Notes: generated from the sequence alone by a model not told the origin. A DNA stretch of 64,000 bases from Mycolicibacterium iranicum (GCF_001650495.1 NZ_LWCS01000043.1:1-64000), one strand, 5' to 3'. Positions 18,428 to 27,720 are shown, counted from the first letter of the stretch. Made by a program: numbers and translations.

Positions 18428-19228
18428 TTACCGAGGGCGCCACACGCCGCCCCATCTGATCACCTTCTCGGCGGACTCATCTCGCAGAGCCTGGAATCGC
18501 GATGCCGAACGCGCGTCGTCGGCGATGTCGGAGAGCAGGCTCGAGACTGCCCACTGCAGCGGCACGAGACCCGATCCGATGGCCTGATCCAGCGCCGCTT
18601 CGCCTTCCCTCCGCGCGGACGGGAGGTCGCCGGCACTGCACAGGGCGGCCGCCAGGACCACCCGAGACTTGACCATGTGCCGCACCGAGCCGTAATCAGA
18701 CGCCAGCCCCATGCCCTTCTCGGCGGGCGGGACAGCTGCGGCGCCGTCGCCGCGAAACATCGCGAGTTCAGCCGACACCCAGGCCAGGCGGATGGGCAGC
18801 CGGTCGGATCGACAGTCGCGGACCTGTTCGGCGGCGAGTCCCAGCGCGCGCCCCGACGCCGCGAATCGGCCGACGCCCAGTGCATCGGCGGCCAGCCCGA
18901 TCATCGCGTCGGCCAGGGACTCTTCGGTGTGTGCGAGAGCCGCCGCCCGTCCGTCCCACCGCCGGGCGAGGTCGTGCCAGCCGAGCTGACGCAGAAACGA
19001 GGCCCGGGTGCTCGACGCCAGGGAAGCCAACGAGTCGGACACTGCGCAGTGTCGGAGCCGATCCAAATCGGCGAGTGCGCCGGCGTAGTGCCCTTGCCCG
19101 CCGGCGACGACGGCGCGCAACCAGAGCTCGCGGGCGTTGTCGGCCGGCGGCAGTGGCCATGCGCCGGGGTTGCTGCCGAACGCCGCGCGCTCCAAGGCGT
19201 TTGCGGTATTCGCAGGCGGCGTGCTCAT
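18428..19228 (-). CDS. Hypothetical protein, Rv3415c-like helical repeat
   Basis: A 266-residue Ala/Arg-rich protein in the position of Rv3415c. It is built of helical pairs such as ARELWLRAVVAGGQGHYAGA and ADAMIGLAADALGVGRFAAS that resemble TPR-like repeats. I see no signal peptide, membrane segment or catalytic motif. It is upstream of sigD on the same strand with a 97-nt gap, so cotranscription is possible. Function is unknown, and a protein-interaction scaffold is the most that can be proposed. Confidence 0.75.
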   Translation of the reverse strand: MSTPPANTANALERAAFGSNPGAWPLPPADNARELWLRAVVAGGQGHYAGALADLDRLRHCAVSDSLASLASSTRASFLRQLGWHDLARRWDGRAAALAHTEESLADAMIGLAADALGVGRFAASGRALGLAAEQVRDCRSDRLPIRLAWVSAELAMFRGDGAAAVPPAEKGMGLASDYGSVRHMVKSRVVLAAALCSAGDLPSARREGEAALDQAIGSGLVPLQWAVSSLLSDIADDARSASRFQALRDESAEKVIRWGGVWRPR

Positions 19229-19619
19229 CGGACCGCGACCGTATCAACTGCATGCTGTTTTTAAAATCACGTTAGTTAACAGTTGATGGACCCGCCGTTA
19301 CAACGAGATCAACCGACGACCGGACAAAGTCCAGACATTGTCCGGTCGGGAAAATCGCAAACTGCCGAAACCACGGCATTTCCCGAGAACGATTGCACCC
19401 CGGTAGCACCAGTTCCGCGGGCAAAACATTTCTCCGATGAACGTGACGTAAATTCTGTGCCTCCGCATATGTGGTTGAGCACACCGCAGGGCTATTGACG
19501 AGAAATCGGAAGCCCTTCTACGTTGTGTGCACGAGTGGTCATCGGCGACTGTGCTCGGATTTGTTCCACGACTCACGCATCCACTGCGACGCGTATCGGG
19601 TCTGAGGGAGGGGTTTCCA
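19229..19619. other. whiB3 upstream region, non-coding
   Basis: About 390 bp between divergent genes with no convincing gene. It is the AT-richer part of the neighbourhood, with TTTTTAAAATCACG and GTTAGTTAACAG near 19258-19285 and a TTGACG hexamer near 19497. It probably carries promoters for both flanking genes and a long whiB3 5' leader. Confidence 0.45.
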
Positions 19620-19910
19620 TTGCCACAGCCGCAACAGCTTCCGGGACCGAATGCTGATATCTGGGATTGGCAGATGCAGGGAGTTTGCCGAGGCGTTGAT
19701 TCGTCGATGTTCTTCCACCCTGACGGTGAACGAGGCCGCGCCCGTGCACAGCGCGAGATGCGAGCCAAGGAGATGTGCCGCCGCTGCCCCGTGATCGCTC
19801 AGTGCCGTGCACATGCACTGGCCGTCGGCGAGCCCTACGGCATCTGGGGTGGGCTCAGCGAGTCCGAACGTGAGCTGCTTCTCAAGCGCGGAATCCGCCG
19901 TACGGCCTGA
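19620..19910 (+). CDS. whiB3: WhiB3, iron-sulfur redox-responsive regulator
   Basis: A 96-residue WhiB protein. The four cluster-binding cysteines are in VCRGVDSSMFF, MCRRCP and QCRAHA (C-x29-C-x2-C-x5-C pattern), followed by the signature GEPYGIWGGLSE and a basic tail KRGIRRTA. It matches Rv3416 from PQPQQLPGPNAD onward. WhiB3 senses O2 and NO through a 4Fe-4S cluster and regulates lipid metabolism, binding SigA. The TTG at 19620 is chosen because GGGAGGGG stands 6 nt upstream and the homologue begins there. Its last 29 bp overlap the convergent oxidoreductase gene. Confidence 0.95.
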   Translation: MPQPQQLPGPNADIWDWQMQGVCRGVDSSMFFHPDGERGRARAQREMRAKEMCRRCPVIAQCRAHALAVGEPYGIWGGLSESERELLLKRGIRRTA

Positions 19911-20742
19911 TCACCGTTTCGCCGAACTCGATGATGGTGTCTACCGGCGCGAAGTCGGCGAACCACACATAGAACCGTTGTGCACCCCGCCGTTCCAGGT
20001 TGCCGAAATAGGTGATCAACTGGGCGGCATCGCCGCCCGCCAATCCTGGCCCAAGATGCCCGAACCTTCGCCGCCCCTTTTCCAGGATGGAGTCTCGGTC
20101 CTGGCCGGCCCGCACGAACGCGACCATCTGCTGCACTGACGCCTGGGCCGATCCGATCGACGGGAGGTACTTCTCGATCTGGTCGACCTTGGTGGCAGGC
20201 AGATTCCACCAGTCGGCATACTTCGCGACCAGTTTGAGCATGCGAGGCCCGGTGCCGCCCAGCATGATCGGGATCGGTGCACCGGGCGTCGGCACCTGGA
20301 CGGCGTCGGGTCGGTCACCGGTGCCCCAATAGTTCGTGAGCGCGGCGAGCGTCTCGCCGAGCGCGTCGACGCGTGACACCGGGCCGGCCGTGCTGAGGTT
20401 GAATTTGGCGAGTTCGGCAGGCATCGAACCTGAACCCAGCCCGAGTTCGAAGCGGCCACCGCTGGCCTCGGCCAGGGTGACTGCCTGTTTGGCAAGCACT
20501 GCGGGCTGCCGGAACACGTCACAGAGAACGAGATGTCCCAACCGGATCGTCTCGGTGTGCGCGGCCACCCAGGTGGCGATGGTCATCGCTTCCCAGATCG
20601 GGCTTTCCGGCGCCATCGGCGTCTCCAGATGGTCGAGGAAGGCCACGCCGTCGAATCCGCTGGCCTCGGCCGCCTGTGAGCGCTCCACCAGCTCGGCGAT
20701 CGCCAACCGGCTCTGCGGTAGATAGAGAAACCATTCGGCCAT
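19882..20742 (-). CDS. LLM-class F420-dependent oxidoreductase
   Basis: A 286-residue luciferase-like barrel protein starting MAEWFLYLPQSRLAIAELVE. Typical LLM features include SGFDGVAFLDHL, TIRLGHLVLCDVFRQPAVLA and GGRFELGLGSGSMPAE. Proteins of this class reduce or oxidise substrates with the deazaflavin F420; the substrate is unknown. It is monocistronic and convergent with whiB3, so its 3' end is antisense to the whiB3 3' end. Confidence 0.85.
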   Translation of the reverse strand: MAEWFLYLPQSRLAIAELVERSQAAEASGFDGVAFLDHLETPMAPESPIWEAMTIATWVAAHTETIRLGHLVLCDVFRQPAVLAKQAVTLAEASGGRFELGLGSGSMPAELAKFNLSTAGPVSRVDALGETLAALTNYWGTGDRPDAVQVPTPGAPIPIMLGGTGPRMLKLVAKYADWWNLPATKVDQIEKYLPSIGSAQASVQQMVAFVRAGQDRDSILEKGRRRFGHLGPGLAGGDAAQLITYFGNLERRGAQRFYVWFADFAPVDTIIEFGETVIRPYGGFRA

Positions 20743-20839
20743 GTGGTGCTTCGCTCCCGGGGCATGTTGGTACGGTGATCCCGCCTAAATATACGATGTC
20801 GGCGATTATTGTCCGCCGGACCGGCCGGGAGGCGCGCGG

Positions 20840-21625
20840 GTGACGATGAGTTGTGTCGGGAAAGTGGCAATGGTGACAGGGGCGAGCCGGGGCTTGGGAA
20901 AGGCCATCGCGCAACGCCTGGCGGCGTCGGGGGCTACGGTGGCGCTGACGGCGCGCACGATGGAGCCGGTGCCCAAGTACCAGGGCTCGCTGCAGCAGAC
21001 CCTCGGTGAGATCCGCGAGCAGGGTGGGTCGGCGATCGCTGTGGCGGCCGACTTATCACACAGCGAGGACCGCGAGCGGTTGTTCGCCGAAGTGACCGAA
21101 AAAGTTGGTGCGCCGGACATTCTGGTCAACAACGCGGCGGTGACTTTTCTGCTGCCGCTGGCGGCATTCCCCGAGAAACGCATCCGGCTGATGTTCGACC
21201 TGCACGTGCTGGCACCGTTACACCTGAGCCAGCTCGCGATCCCCGCGATGCGGCAGCGCGGCGGAGGCTGGATCCTCAACGTCACCTCCGTCGGCGGCGA
21301 CCTTCCCGAAGGTCCCCCCTTCTCCGGGTTCGACTCCACTGCAGGTTTCGGGATCTACGGAACGGTGAAAGCCGCACTCAACCGCCTCACCAAAAGCCTT
21401 GCAGCCGAACACTATGCGGATGGCATCGCGGTGAACGCCGCCGCACCGTCCAACCCTGTCGCCACCCCAGGGGCCGGCACCCTCGACCTGGCCAAGACCG
21501 ACACCGAGGACATCGAGCTGATCACCCACACGGCGCTAGTGCTGTGCACGGGCGATCCGAAGACCATGACCGGCCGCATCGTGCACACGCAGCCATTCCT
21601 CAAGGAGATCGGTTGGCCGGCCTGA
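20840..21625 (+). CDS. Short-chain dehydrogenase/reductase
   Basis: A 261-residue SDR with the cofactor motif TGASRGLGKAIAQRLA, NNAA at about residue 96 (ILVNNAAVTF) and the active site YGTVKAA. GGGAGG stands 7 nt upstream of the GTG. The downstream phosphotransferase gene starts inside its last codons, so the two are translationally coupled. The convergent neighbours encode an acyl-CoA degradation pathway, so it may act on a hydroxyacyl or alcohol intermediate; this is inference. Confidence 0.88.
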   Translation: MTMSCVGKVAMVTGASRGLGKAIAQRLAASGATVALTARTMEPVPKYQGSLQQTLGEIREQGGSAIAVAADLSHSEDRERLFAEVTEKVGAPDILVNNAAVTFLLPLAAFPEKRIRLMFDLHVLAPLHLSQLAIPAMRQRGGGWILNVTSVGGDLPEGPPFSGFDSTAGFGIYGTVKAALNRLTKSLAAEHYADGIAVNAAAPSNPVATPGAGTLDLAKTDTEDIELITHTALVLCTGDPKTMTGRIVHTQPFLKEIGWPA

Positions 21626-22575
21626 GCGAGCGCCTGGCATCGGCCGGGATCACCGAGGTGCGGCCGCTGGCAGGCGGAGCTTCCGGCCTCACCTATCGCG
21701 GAGTGCTGGGCACCGTACCCGTGGTCGTCAAAGTGGCCCCTGCAGGCGTGGAGCCCATTGCTCATCGCGACGTCCTGCGGCAGGCCCGGATATTGAAAGC
21801 GCTGCAGCGCAGCGACGTTCCGGTCCCCGATGTGCTGCTCGAAGACTCCGGGGCTCCGCCCGAGGTGCCGCCGCTGTTCGTCATGTCGCTGTGCGCAGGC
21901 GACGCGGTGGAACCACTCTTCGACGTCGACGCCGAGCTGCCGACGCACGCCTGCATCGGCGCTCGATTCCTCAATGCTGCCGTCGCGATGGCCCGCCTGC
22001 ACCGCCTCTCGCCCGCGACCCTCGGTGTGCACGGCGAAGCTGTCAGCGGGCCCGCAGACGAAATCGAGCGCTGGTCGCGGACACTTCACACCGTGGACCC
22101 TGGACTGGTACCCGACTGGCAGGAGGTGCGCGCAATGCTGGCGTCGGCGGTTCCGCCACCGAACGGCCCGGCGGTGGTGCACGGCGACTTCCGACTCGGC
22201 AACCTGCTGGCCGACGGTGAGCACATCACCGCCGTCATCGACTGGGAGATCTGGTCTGTGGGTGACCCGCGGATCGACGTCGGCTGGTTCCTGGTCAATG
22301 CCGATCCTCATACCTATCAACGGGTTTCGGCGTGCGCGGGCGCGGTGCCGCCCGCCGGGGAGCTCATCGCGGCGTACTGTGCAGAGCTCGGCACCGAACC
22401 GACCGACCTGCGCTGGTTCGAGGCACTGGCGTGCTTCAAATCGGCGGCCACCTGGTCTCTGATCGTCAAACACAACCGGCGCAGACCGACGCCGGACCCG
22501 CAGTGGGAGGCGATGGTGCCTACGTTGCCGCGATTGCTGCAGCGCGCCGGTGAACTCGTGCGGTCAGCGGGGTAA
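21613..22575 (+). CDS. Phosphotransferase-family kinase (APH/ACAD10-like)
   Basis: A 320-residue protein kinase-fold phosphotransferase. The catalytic loop is VVHGDFRLGNLL (HGDxxxxN) and the metal-binding motif is VIDWEIWSVGDPRID. An N-terminal GGASGLTYRG resembles the glycine loop. Relatives in acyl-CoA dehydrogenase clusters (as in ACAD10/11) phosphorylate 4-hydroxyacyl-CoA for further degradation, which fits the adjacent thiolase/dehydrogenase operon. I chose TTG 21613 because a strong AAGGAGA lies 4 nt upstream; it overlaps the SDR gene by 13 nt. The 3' end overlaps the convergent tetR by 12 nt. Confidence 0.85.
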   Translation: MAGLSERLASAGITEVRPLAGGASGLTYRGVLGTVPVVVKVAPAGVEPIAHRDVLRQARILKALQRSDVPVPDVLLEDSGAPPEVPPLFVMSLCAGDAVEPLFDVDAELPTHACIGARFLNAAVAMARLHRLSPATLGVHGEAVSGPADEIERWSRTLHTVDPGLVPDWQEVRAMLASAVPPPNGPAVVHGDFRLGNLLADGEHITAVIDWEIWSVGDPRIDVGWFLVNADPHTYQRVSACAGAVPPAGELIAAYCAELGTEPTDLRWFEALACFKSAATWSLIVKHNRRRPTPDPQWEAMVPTLPRLLQRAGELVRSAG

Positions 22576-23190
22576 CACGCCGCGCAGAAACAGGTCGACG
22601 GCGTAGGTGAGATGGCGCCGCTCCGCCTTGCGGCTGCGGTAGATGCCAAAATCAGCGAGGCGCGAGGGGAATCCCTCCACAAGTGCCAGAAAGTGCTCGG
22701 CCGCCAGCTCGATGTCGTCGACGGCGACGGTGCCTGCGTCGGCGTGCCGCTGCAACAGGTCCATCACCTGGCGCTGGCGGCTAGCCCAGCCCAATGAGTC
22801 TGCACTGAGGGCGAATTCGGGAAAACGATGTGCCTCGTTGCGGGCGATGCGGTGCAGGCGGACGATGCCGGGATCCAGCGCTCGCCGCAATGTGCCCTCA
22901 GCGATGGCGATCAGCGCGGCATGCAGATCGTCGCCATCGACATCGGAGAGGATGTCGTTCTCGACGGCTCTGGTGAATGCCCACGGGATCGCATCGAGGA
23001 AGGCGGCACGCTTGTCCGGGTAGCGGGCGTACAGCGTGCGTTTGGTGATTCCTGCCGCCTCGGCGATGGCCTCCATGGTGGTGCCGTCGTAGCCGTTGTC
23101 GAGAAACGTCGCAACGGCGGCTTCCCGCAATTGTTGGCGCAGGGCACTCGATTCCGCCTGCGTCGGCCGGCCTCGGCGTGTCTGAACCAT
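22564..23190 (-). CDS. TetR-family regulator of the acyl-CoA cluster
   Basis: A 208-residue TetR protein with the HTH region TTMEAIAEAAGITKRTLYAR preceded by LREAAVATFLDNGYD. The C-terminal ligand-binding domain contains ERRHLTYAVDLFLRGVLPR at the end. It follows the acyl-CoA dehydrogenase stop by 24 nt and is the last gene of the five-gene minus-strand operon, so it probably controls that operon in response to an acyl-CoA. Confidence 0.88.
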   Translation of the reverse strand: MVQTRRGRPTQAESSALRQQLREAAVATFLDNGYDGTTMEAIAEAAGITKRTLYARYPDKRAAFLDAIPWAFTRAVENDILSDVDGDDLHAALIAIAEGTLRRALDPGIVRLHRIARNEAHRFPEFALSADSLGWASRQRQVMDLLQRHADAGTVAVDDIELAAEHFLALVEGFPSRLADFGIYRSRKAERRHLTYAVDLFLRGVLPR

Positions 23191-23214
23191 CTGCGCAAGT
23201 GTAGTGAGGGCCGT

Positions 23215-24390
23215 TCAGCCGCGGGGCAGGCCGAGGACCCGTTGGGCGATGATGTTGCGCTGGATCTCTGAGGTGCCACCGGCAATTGTGGACGAGAAGC
23301 TGCGGACATAGCGTTCGAAGCTGCTGCCGTAGTAGTGGTCGAGGTTCATCGGCGCGTACGGCCCGCCGACCGACGGATGCACCAGTCCGTCCGAACCCGC
23401 GGCGTCGAGCGCGTATTCGGCGATGGTGCGCTCGGCTTCGGAGCCCAGCAGCTTGAGCAGGGAGAGCGCGGCCACATCGTCGTGGCCGCGCGCCGCTCGG
23501 GCCAGCGCTGCCGATCCGAGCAACCGCAGCGCGACGACATCCATGATCGACGTGGCGTAGCTGTCGCGGTGGGGCGCTGTGGCGGGCGTGAAGTCGTCGA
23601 TCAGCGTCTGCAGCCGGTCGGCGTATCCCAGCCAGAGCATGGTCCGTTCGTGACCGAGTGAGCCGTTGGCCACCGACCAGCCAGCATTGAGCGGGCCGAC
23701 GAGGTTCTCGGCGGGAACGCGCACGTCGTTGAAGAACACCTCGTTGAGGTCGAGATCGTCGCGGCTGACCAGAGATGCCAGCGGCCGGCACGTCACCCCT
23801 TCGGTGTCGGTCGGGATGACGAGCACACTGATGCCCTTGTGCTTGGGGACCTCCGTGTCGGTGCGGACAAAGGTGAGCAGGAAGTCGGCGTCGTGCGCGC
23901 CCGAGGTCCACACCTTCTGTCCGTTGACGACGAAGTGATCGCCTTCCAGCACCGCGCGGGTACGCAGCGAGGCGAGGTCGGATCCCGCGCCGGGCTCGCT
24001 CATGCCGAGCGAAGCAGTGCGCTCGGCGCGCAGCACAGGCACCGCCCAACGCTGCTTCTGCTCGTCGGTACCGAACGTCAGCAGCGAGGCGGCGACGATG
24101 TCGACTCCCTGTGGGTTGAACGAGTGGTAGATGCGGCGGCGTGCCAACTCCTCCAGATAGACGAAGTGCTCCAGCACCCCCGCGTTGCGGCCACCGTACT
24201 CCGGCGGTTGCGGTGGCAGCAGCCAGCCGTTGTCGAAAAGCAGCCGCTGCCACCGTCGCGCCCAGTCCGGCAGGTGCGACACCGACCGGGGACGTTCCAG
24301 CAGCTGCGCCTCGGCTGGCAGGTGCTCGTCGCAGAAGGCACTGAATTGAGCGCGGAATTCTTCGACTTCGGCGCCGAACGTGAGTTGCAC
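23215..24390 (-). CDS. Acyl-CoA dehydrogenase
   Basis: A 391-residue acyl-CoA dehydrogenase. Landmarks are MSEPGAGSDLASL (FAD/substrate loop), VVNGQKVWTSGA, and the C-terminal signature IAGGTSEIQRNIIAQRVLGL. It introduces the alpha-beta double bond in acyl-CoA using FAD. The GTG at 24390 has GGGGAG 4 nt upstream; the frame is open further but enters the upstream gene. It is 16 nt after another acyl-CoA dehydrogenase, and such pairs in mycobacteria can form heteromeric enzymes for ring or branched substrates. Confidence 0.92.
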   Translation of the reverse strand: MQLTFGAEVEEFRAQFSAFCDEHLPAEAQLLERPRSVSHLPDWARRWQRLLFDNGWLLPPQPPEYGGRNAGVLEHFVYLEELARRRIYHSFNPQGVDIVAASLLTFGTDEQKQRWAVPVLRAERTASLGMSEPGAGSDLASLRTRAVLEGDHFVVNGQKVWTSGAHDADFLLTFVRTDTEVPKHKGISVLVIPTDTEGVTCRPLASLVSRDDLDLNEVFFNDVRVPAENLVGPLNAGWSVANGSLGHERTMLWLGYADRLQTLIDDFTPATAPHRDSYATSIMDVVALRLLGSAALARAARGHDDVAALSLLKLLGSEAERTIAEYALDAAGSDGLVHPSVGGPYAPMNLDHYYGSSFERYVRSFSSTIAGGTSEIQRNIIAQRVLGLPRG

Positions 24391-24406
24391 GATGCTCCCC
24401 CCGACT

Positions 24407-25705
24407 TCAGCCGCGCGGAATGCCGCTGAGCCGGTCGGCGAACTTGGCTTCGGCCGCGTCCCGCAGACGCGGCAGGTGTTCTGACGGGAACGCATCGGGA
24501 GCGGGTGCGACGTCCTTGAGCAGCAGTCGCGACAGTGTCACCTTGTGCACCTCGGTCGGGCCGTCGGCGAGTCCGAGGACGAACGACTCGGTCAGGTACT
24601 GGACGAACGGCATCTCGTGGGAAGTGCCCAGCGAGCCGTGGATCTGCAGGGCGCGCGCCGAAACATCGTGCAGCACTTTTTGCATCATCGCTTTGACCGC
24701 CGAGATGTCGGCACGCACGGCCTTGTAATCGTTGTACTGGTCGATCTTCCACGCGGTCTGCAGCGTCAGCAGACGAAATGCTTCGATCTCCATCCACGAA
24801 TCGGCCACCATCTCCTGGACCATCTGTTTGTCGGCCAGCACGGAGCCCTGCGTGTACCGCGACACGGCGCGCTCGGTGATCATGTCGAAGATCCGCCGCA
24901 CCAGTCCGACTGTGCGCATCGCGTGGTGGATGCGGCCACCGCCGAGTCGGGTCTGTGCGACGACGAATGCGCCGCCGCGCGGTCCGAGCATGTGATCGGC
25001 GGGCACGCGGACGTTCTCATAGCGCAAGTATCCTTCGCGGCCACCTTCACCGGGCGGCTGATAGCCCAGCCCGACGTCACGCAGCACGTTGACACCGGGA
25101 GTTCCGCCCGGCACCACGAACATCGAATAGCGCTGATAGGGCGGCGCTTCGGGGTCGGTCATCGCCATCACGATGATGAATGACGCCATCGACGCAAACG
25201 ACGAATACCACTTCTCACCGTTGATCACCCAGTGGTCGCCGTCCTGGATCGCGGAAGTGGTGAAGATCTTCGGGTCGGCGCCGCCCTGCGGTTCGGTCAT
25301 CGAGAAGCACGAGATGATGCGGTTGTCGAGCAGCGGCTTCAGATAGCGCTGCTTGAGCTCGGGCGTGCCGTAGTGGGCCAGTATCTCGCTGTTGCCCGAA
25401 TCGGGTGCCTGGGATCCGAACACGATCGGCGCGCACTCGGAACGGCCGAGGATCTCGTTGAGCAGCGCCAGTTTGACCTGGCCGTGGCCGGGGCCGCCGA
25501 GGTGGGGTCCCAGGTGGGTGGCCCACAACCCGCGCTGCTTGACGATCTCCTGTAGCGGCGGGATCAGCGCCTGCCGGACCGGATCGTTCAGGTCATGCGA
25601 TTCCTTGACGACGTAGTCGATGGGTTCGCACTCGGTGCGCACGAAGTCCTCGACCCAGCTCAGCTGTTGCGCCCATTCTGGGTCTGTGGAGAAGTCCCAC
25701 GCCAT
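24407..25705 (-). CDS. Acyl-CoA dehydrogenase
   Basis: A 432-residue acyl-CoA dehydrogenase starting MAWDFSTDPEWAQQL. It carries SMTEPQGGADPKIF, VINGEKWYSSFA, LGPRGGAFVVAQTRLGGGRI and near the C-terminus GSLGTSHEMPFVQY and GPTEVHKVTLSRLLL. It resembles the larger ACAD10/11-type dehydrogenases. The start is 7 nt after the enoyl-CoA hydratase stop. With the phosphotransferase encoded on the opposite strand, this fits degradation of hydroxy or branched acyl chains. Confidence 0.92.
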   Translation of the reverse strand: MAWDFSTDPEWAQQLSWVEDFVRTECEPIDYVVKESHDLNDPVRQALIPPLQEIVKQRGLWATHLGPHLGGPGHGQVKLALLNEILGRSECAPIVFGSQAPDSGNSEILAHYGTPELKQRYLKPLLDNRIISCFSMTEPQGGADPKIFTTSAIQDGDHWVINGEKWYSSFASMASFIIVMAMTDPEAPPYQRYSMFVVPGGTPGVNVLRDVGLGYQPPGEGGREGYLRYENVRVPADHMLGPRGGAFVVAQTRLGGGRIHHAMRTVGLVRRIFDMITERAVSRYTQGSVLADKQMVQEMVADSWMEIEAFRLLTLQTAWKIDQYNDYKAVRADISAVKAMMQKVLHDVSARALQIHGSLGTSHEMPFVQYLTESFVLGLADGPTEVHKVTLSRLLLKDVAPAPDAFPSEHLPRLRDAAEAKFADRLSGIPRG

Positions 25706-25712
25706 GTCGTTG

Positions 25713-26489
25713 TCAGCCTTCCCATTTCCGTCTGCGCCCGGCCGCCTCGTCGGTGGCGTGGGTGAGCACCTGATTGCGGTTCTCCAGCTCGATCGCGGCC
25801 GACAGGCTCGCGGCATCGGTGTTGACCTGCAGCGCACGCTTGGTCATCTGCACCCCCAGCGGCGCTAATCGCGCTATCTCATGGGCCAATTCGACTGCGG
25901 TGTCGAGCAGCCGGTCGGGCTCGGCCAGCCGGCTGACCAATCCCCGGCGATCGGCCTCCTCGGCCGTCACAGTGCGGCCGGTCAGCATCCAGTCGGCAGC
26001 GACGCTCGTACCGACGATGCGGGGTAGGTGATAGCTCATCCCCATCTCGGCGCCCGAGAGGCCCAGCAGGATTGCCGCGTTACCGAACGTCGCGGTGTGC
26101 GAGGCGATCCGGATATCGGCGGCGAGGCTCAGCGCGAAACCGCCACCCACGCAGGGGCCGTTAATCGCCGCGATCACCGGTTGCGGCATCGCTTCGATCG
26201 CCTGCGGCAGCGCGGCCATCGCCTCCTGGAAGCGCAGCCGGTCGATGGCGGGATCGTCGGCCGTGAGCATGCCCGGCCCGAAATCGCGCATGTCGATGCC
26301 GGAACAGAATCCGCGGCCGGCGCCGGTGAGCACGACGGCGTGCACCGACGGGTCCCGCGACAACTGCGCACAAGCGTGCCCGAGCTCGGCGACCATCGTC
26401 TCGTTGATCGCGTTGAGTCGCTGCGGCCTGTTGAGTCTCAACACGGTCACCCCGGGATGTGGGTTTTCCACAGCGAGTGTCTCGGGCAC
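25713..26489 (-). CDS. Enoyl-CoA hydratase/isomerase
   Basis: A 258-residue crotonase-family protein beginning VPETLAVENPHPGVTVLRLN. The oxyanion-hole sequences are GRGFCSGIDMRDF and INGPCVGGGFALSLAADIRI. It hydrates enoyl-CoA in beta-oxidation. The GTG at 26489 lies 1 nt after the thiolase stop (TGAC-GTG), which shows coupling and makes this start very likely. The substrate is not defined. Confidence 0.92.
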   Translation of the reverse strand: MPETLAVENPHPGVTVLRLNRPQRLNAINETMVAELGHACAQLSRDPSVHAVVLTGAGRGFCSGIDMRDFGPGMLTADDPAIDRLRFQEAMAALPQAIEAMPQPVIAAINGPCVGGGFALSLAADIRIASHTATFGNAAILLGLSGAEMGMSYHLPRIVGTSVAADWMLTGRTVTAEEADRRGLVSRLAEPDRLLDTAVELAHEIARLAPLGVQMTKRALQVNTDAASLSAAIELENRNQVLTHATDEAAGRRRKWEG

Positions 26490-26490
26490 G

Positions 26491-27720
26491 TCAGACCCGC
26501 TCGATGATCGTCGCGGTACCCATGCCCCCACCGGTGCACATCGTCACCAGTCCGGTGTGCAGATCGCGGCGTTCGAGTTCGTCGAGCAGCGTGCCGATCA
26601 AGATGGCGCCGGTGGCGCCGATCGGATGCCCCAGCGCGATGGCGCCGCCATTGACGTTGACGCGATCAGGGTCCAGGTCCAGATCGCGAATCGCCTTGAG
26701 CGGGACGGCGGCAAAGGCCTCGTTGATCTCCCACAGGTCGATGTCGTCGGCGGCCATGCCGGCCTTGCTCAAAGCGCGCTCAGCGGCCGGGGCGGGAGCG
26801 GTCAACATGATGATGGGTTCGCTGCCGATCGCCGCGGCGGCGCGGATGCGGGCCCGCGGCGTCACGCCGTGCGCCCGGGCGAACGCTGGCGACGCCAGCA
26901 GCGCGGCGGCGGCTCCGTCGACGACGCCGGAGGAGTTGCCGGCGTGGTGGACGTGGTCGACACGGTCGATCTGCGGGTACCGGTTCAGGCAGATCTCGTC
27001 GAACGTCACGGCTTCCCCGTCCACGCGCTGGGCGCCCATGTCGGCGAACGCGGGACGGAGTTTGGCCAGTCCTTCGGCCGTGGTGCCGGGCCGGGGATGT
27101 TCATCTCTGTCGAGAAGCACATCGCCATCGGTGTCGGTGACCGCGATGAGCGACCGGTCGAACCGGCCGTCGGCGATCGCCGCGGCAGCGCGCTGCTGGC
27201 TGTGCGCGGCGAAGCGGTCGACGTCGTCGCGCCTGAAGCTCTCCAGCGAAGCGATCAGGTCGGCCGAGATACCCTGCGGCACCGTGGGATAGCGCTCCCG
27301 CAGGGCCGGGTTGCCCCCGTCTATGGTCGGCACGCCAACCGTGACGCCCCACCGAGACATCGACTCCACACCACCGGCGATCACGAGATCCTGTGCACCA
27401 CAGCCGATTCCGGCCGCCGCGACGGTGATGGCCTGTTGGCCGGAACCGCAGAACCGGTTCAGCGTCATGCCGGGAACCGACTCGGGCCATCCAGCGAGCA
27501 GGACCGACAGCCGGGCGATGTCGTCGCCATGGTCGCCCGCCAGGATGCCGTTGCCGGCGATGACGTCCTCGACATCGGAAGGGTCGACTCCGTTGCGTGC
27601 GGTCAGGGCCGTGAGGCACTGAGCGAACAAGTCTTGGGGATGGCAGGCGTGCAGGCCGCCGTCGGGGCGTCCCCGGCCGCGGGGAGTACGAACCACGTCG
27701 ACTATCAGTGCGTCGGTGAT
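26491..27720 (-). CDS. Acetyl-CoA acyltransferase (thiolase), probable AUC start
   Basis: A thiolase of about 409 residues with the nucleophile in NRFCGSGQQAI, the NEAFA motif, GGAIALGHPIGATG (His) and CTGGGMGTA (second Cys). It cleaves 3-ketoacyl-CoA in the last step of beta-oxidation. The normal thiolase beginning (TDALIVDVVRTPRGRGR) is encoded only if translation starts at an ATC codon at 27720, preceded by AAGGAG with 6-nt spacing. No ATG, GTG or TTG exists between the upstream in-frame TGA and the GTG at 27696. Starting at that GTG would lose the first beta strand and has no SD. It is the first gene of the operon. Confidence 0.9.
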   Translation of the reverse strand: MTDALIVDVVRTPRGRGRPDGGLHACHPQDLFAQCLTALTARNGVDPSDVEDVIAGNGILAGDHGDDIARLSVLLAGWPESVPGMTLNRFCGSGQQAITVAAAGIGCGAQDLVIAGGVESMSRWGVTVGVPTIDGGNPALRERYPTVPQGISADLIASLESFRRDDVDRFAAHSQQRAAAAIADGRFDRSLIAVTDTDGDVLLDRDEHPRPGTTAEGLAKLRPAFADMGAQRVDGEAVTFDEICLNRYPQIDRVDHVHHAGNSSGVVDGAAAALLASPAFARAHGVTPRARIRAAAAIGSEPIIMLTAPAPAAERALSKAGMAADDIDLWEINEAFAAVPLKAIRDLDLDPDRVNVNGGAIALGHPIGATGAILIGTLLDELERRDLHTGLVTMCTGGGMGTATIIERV

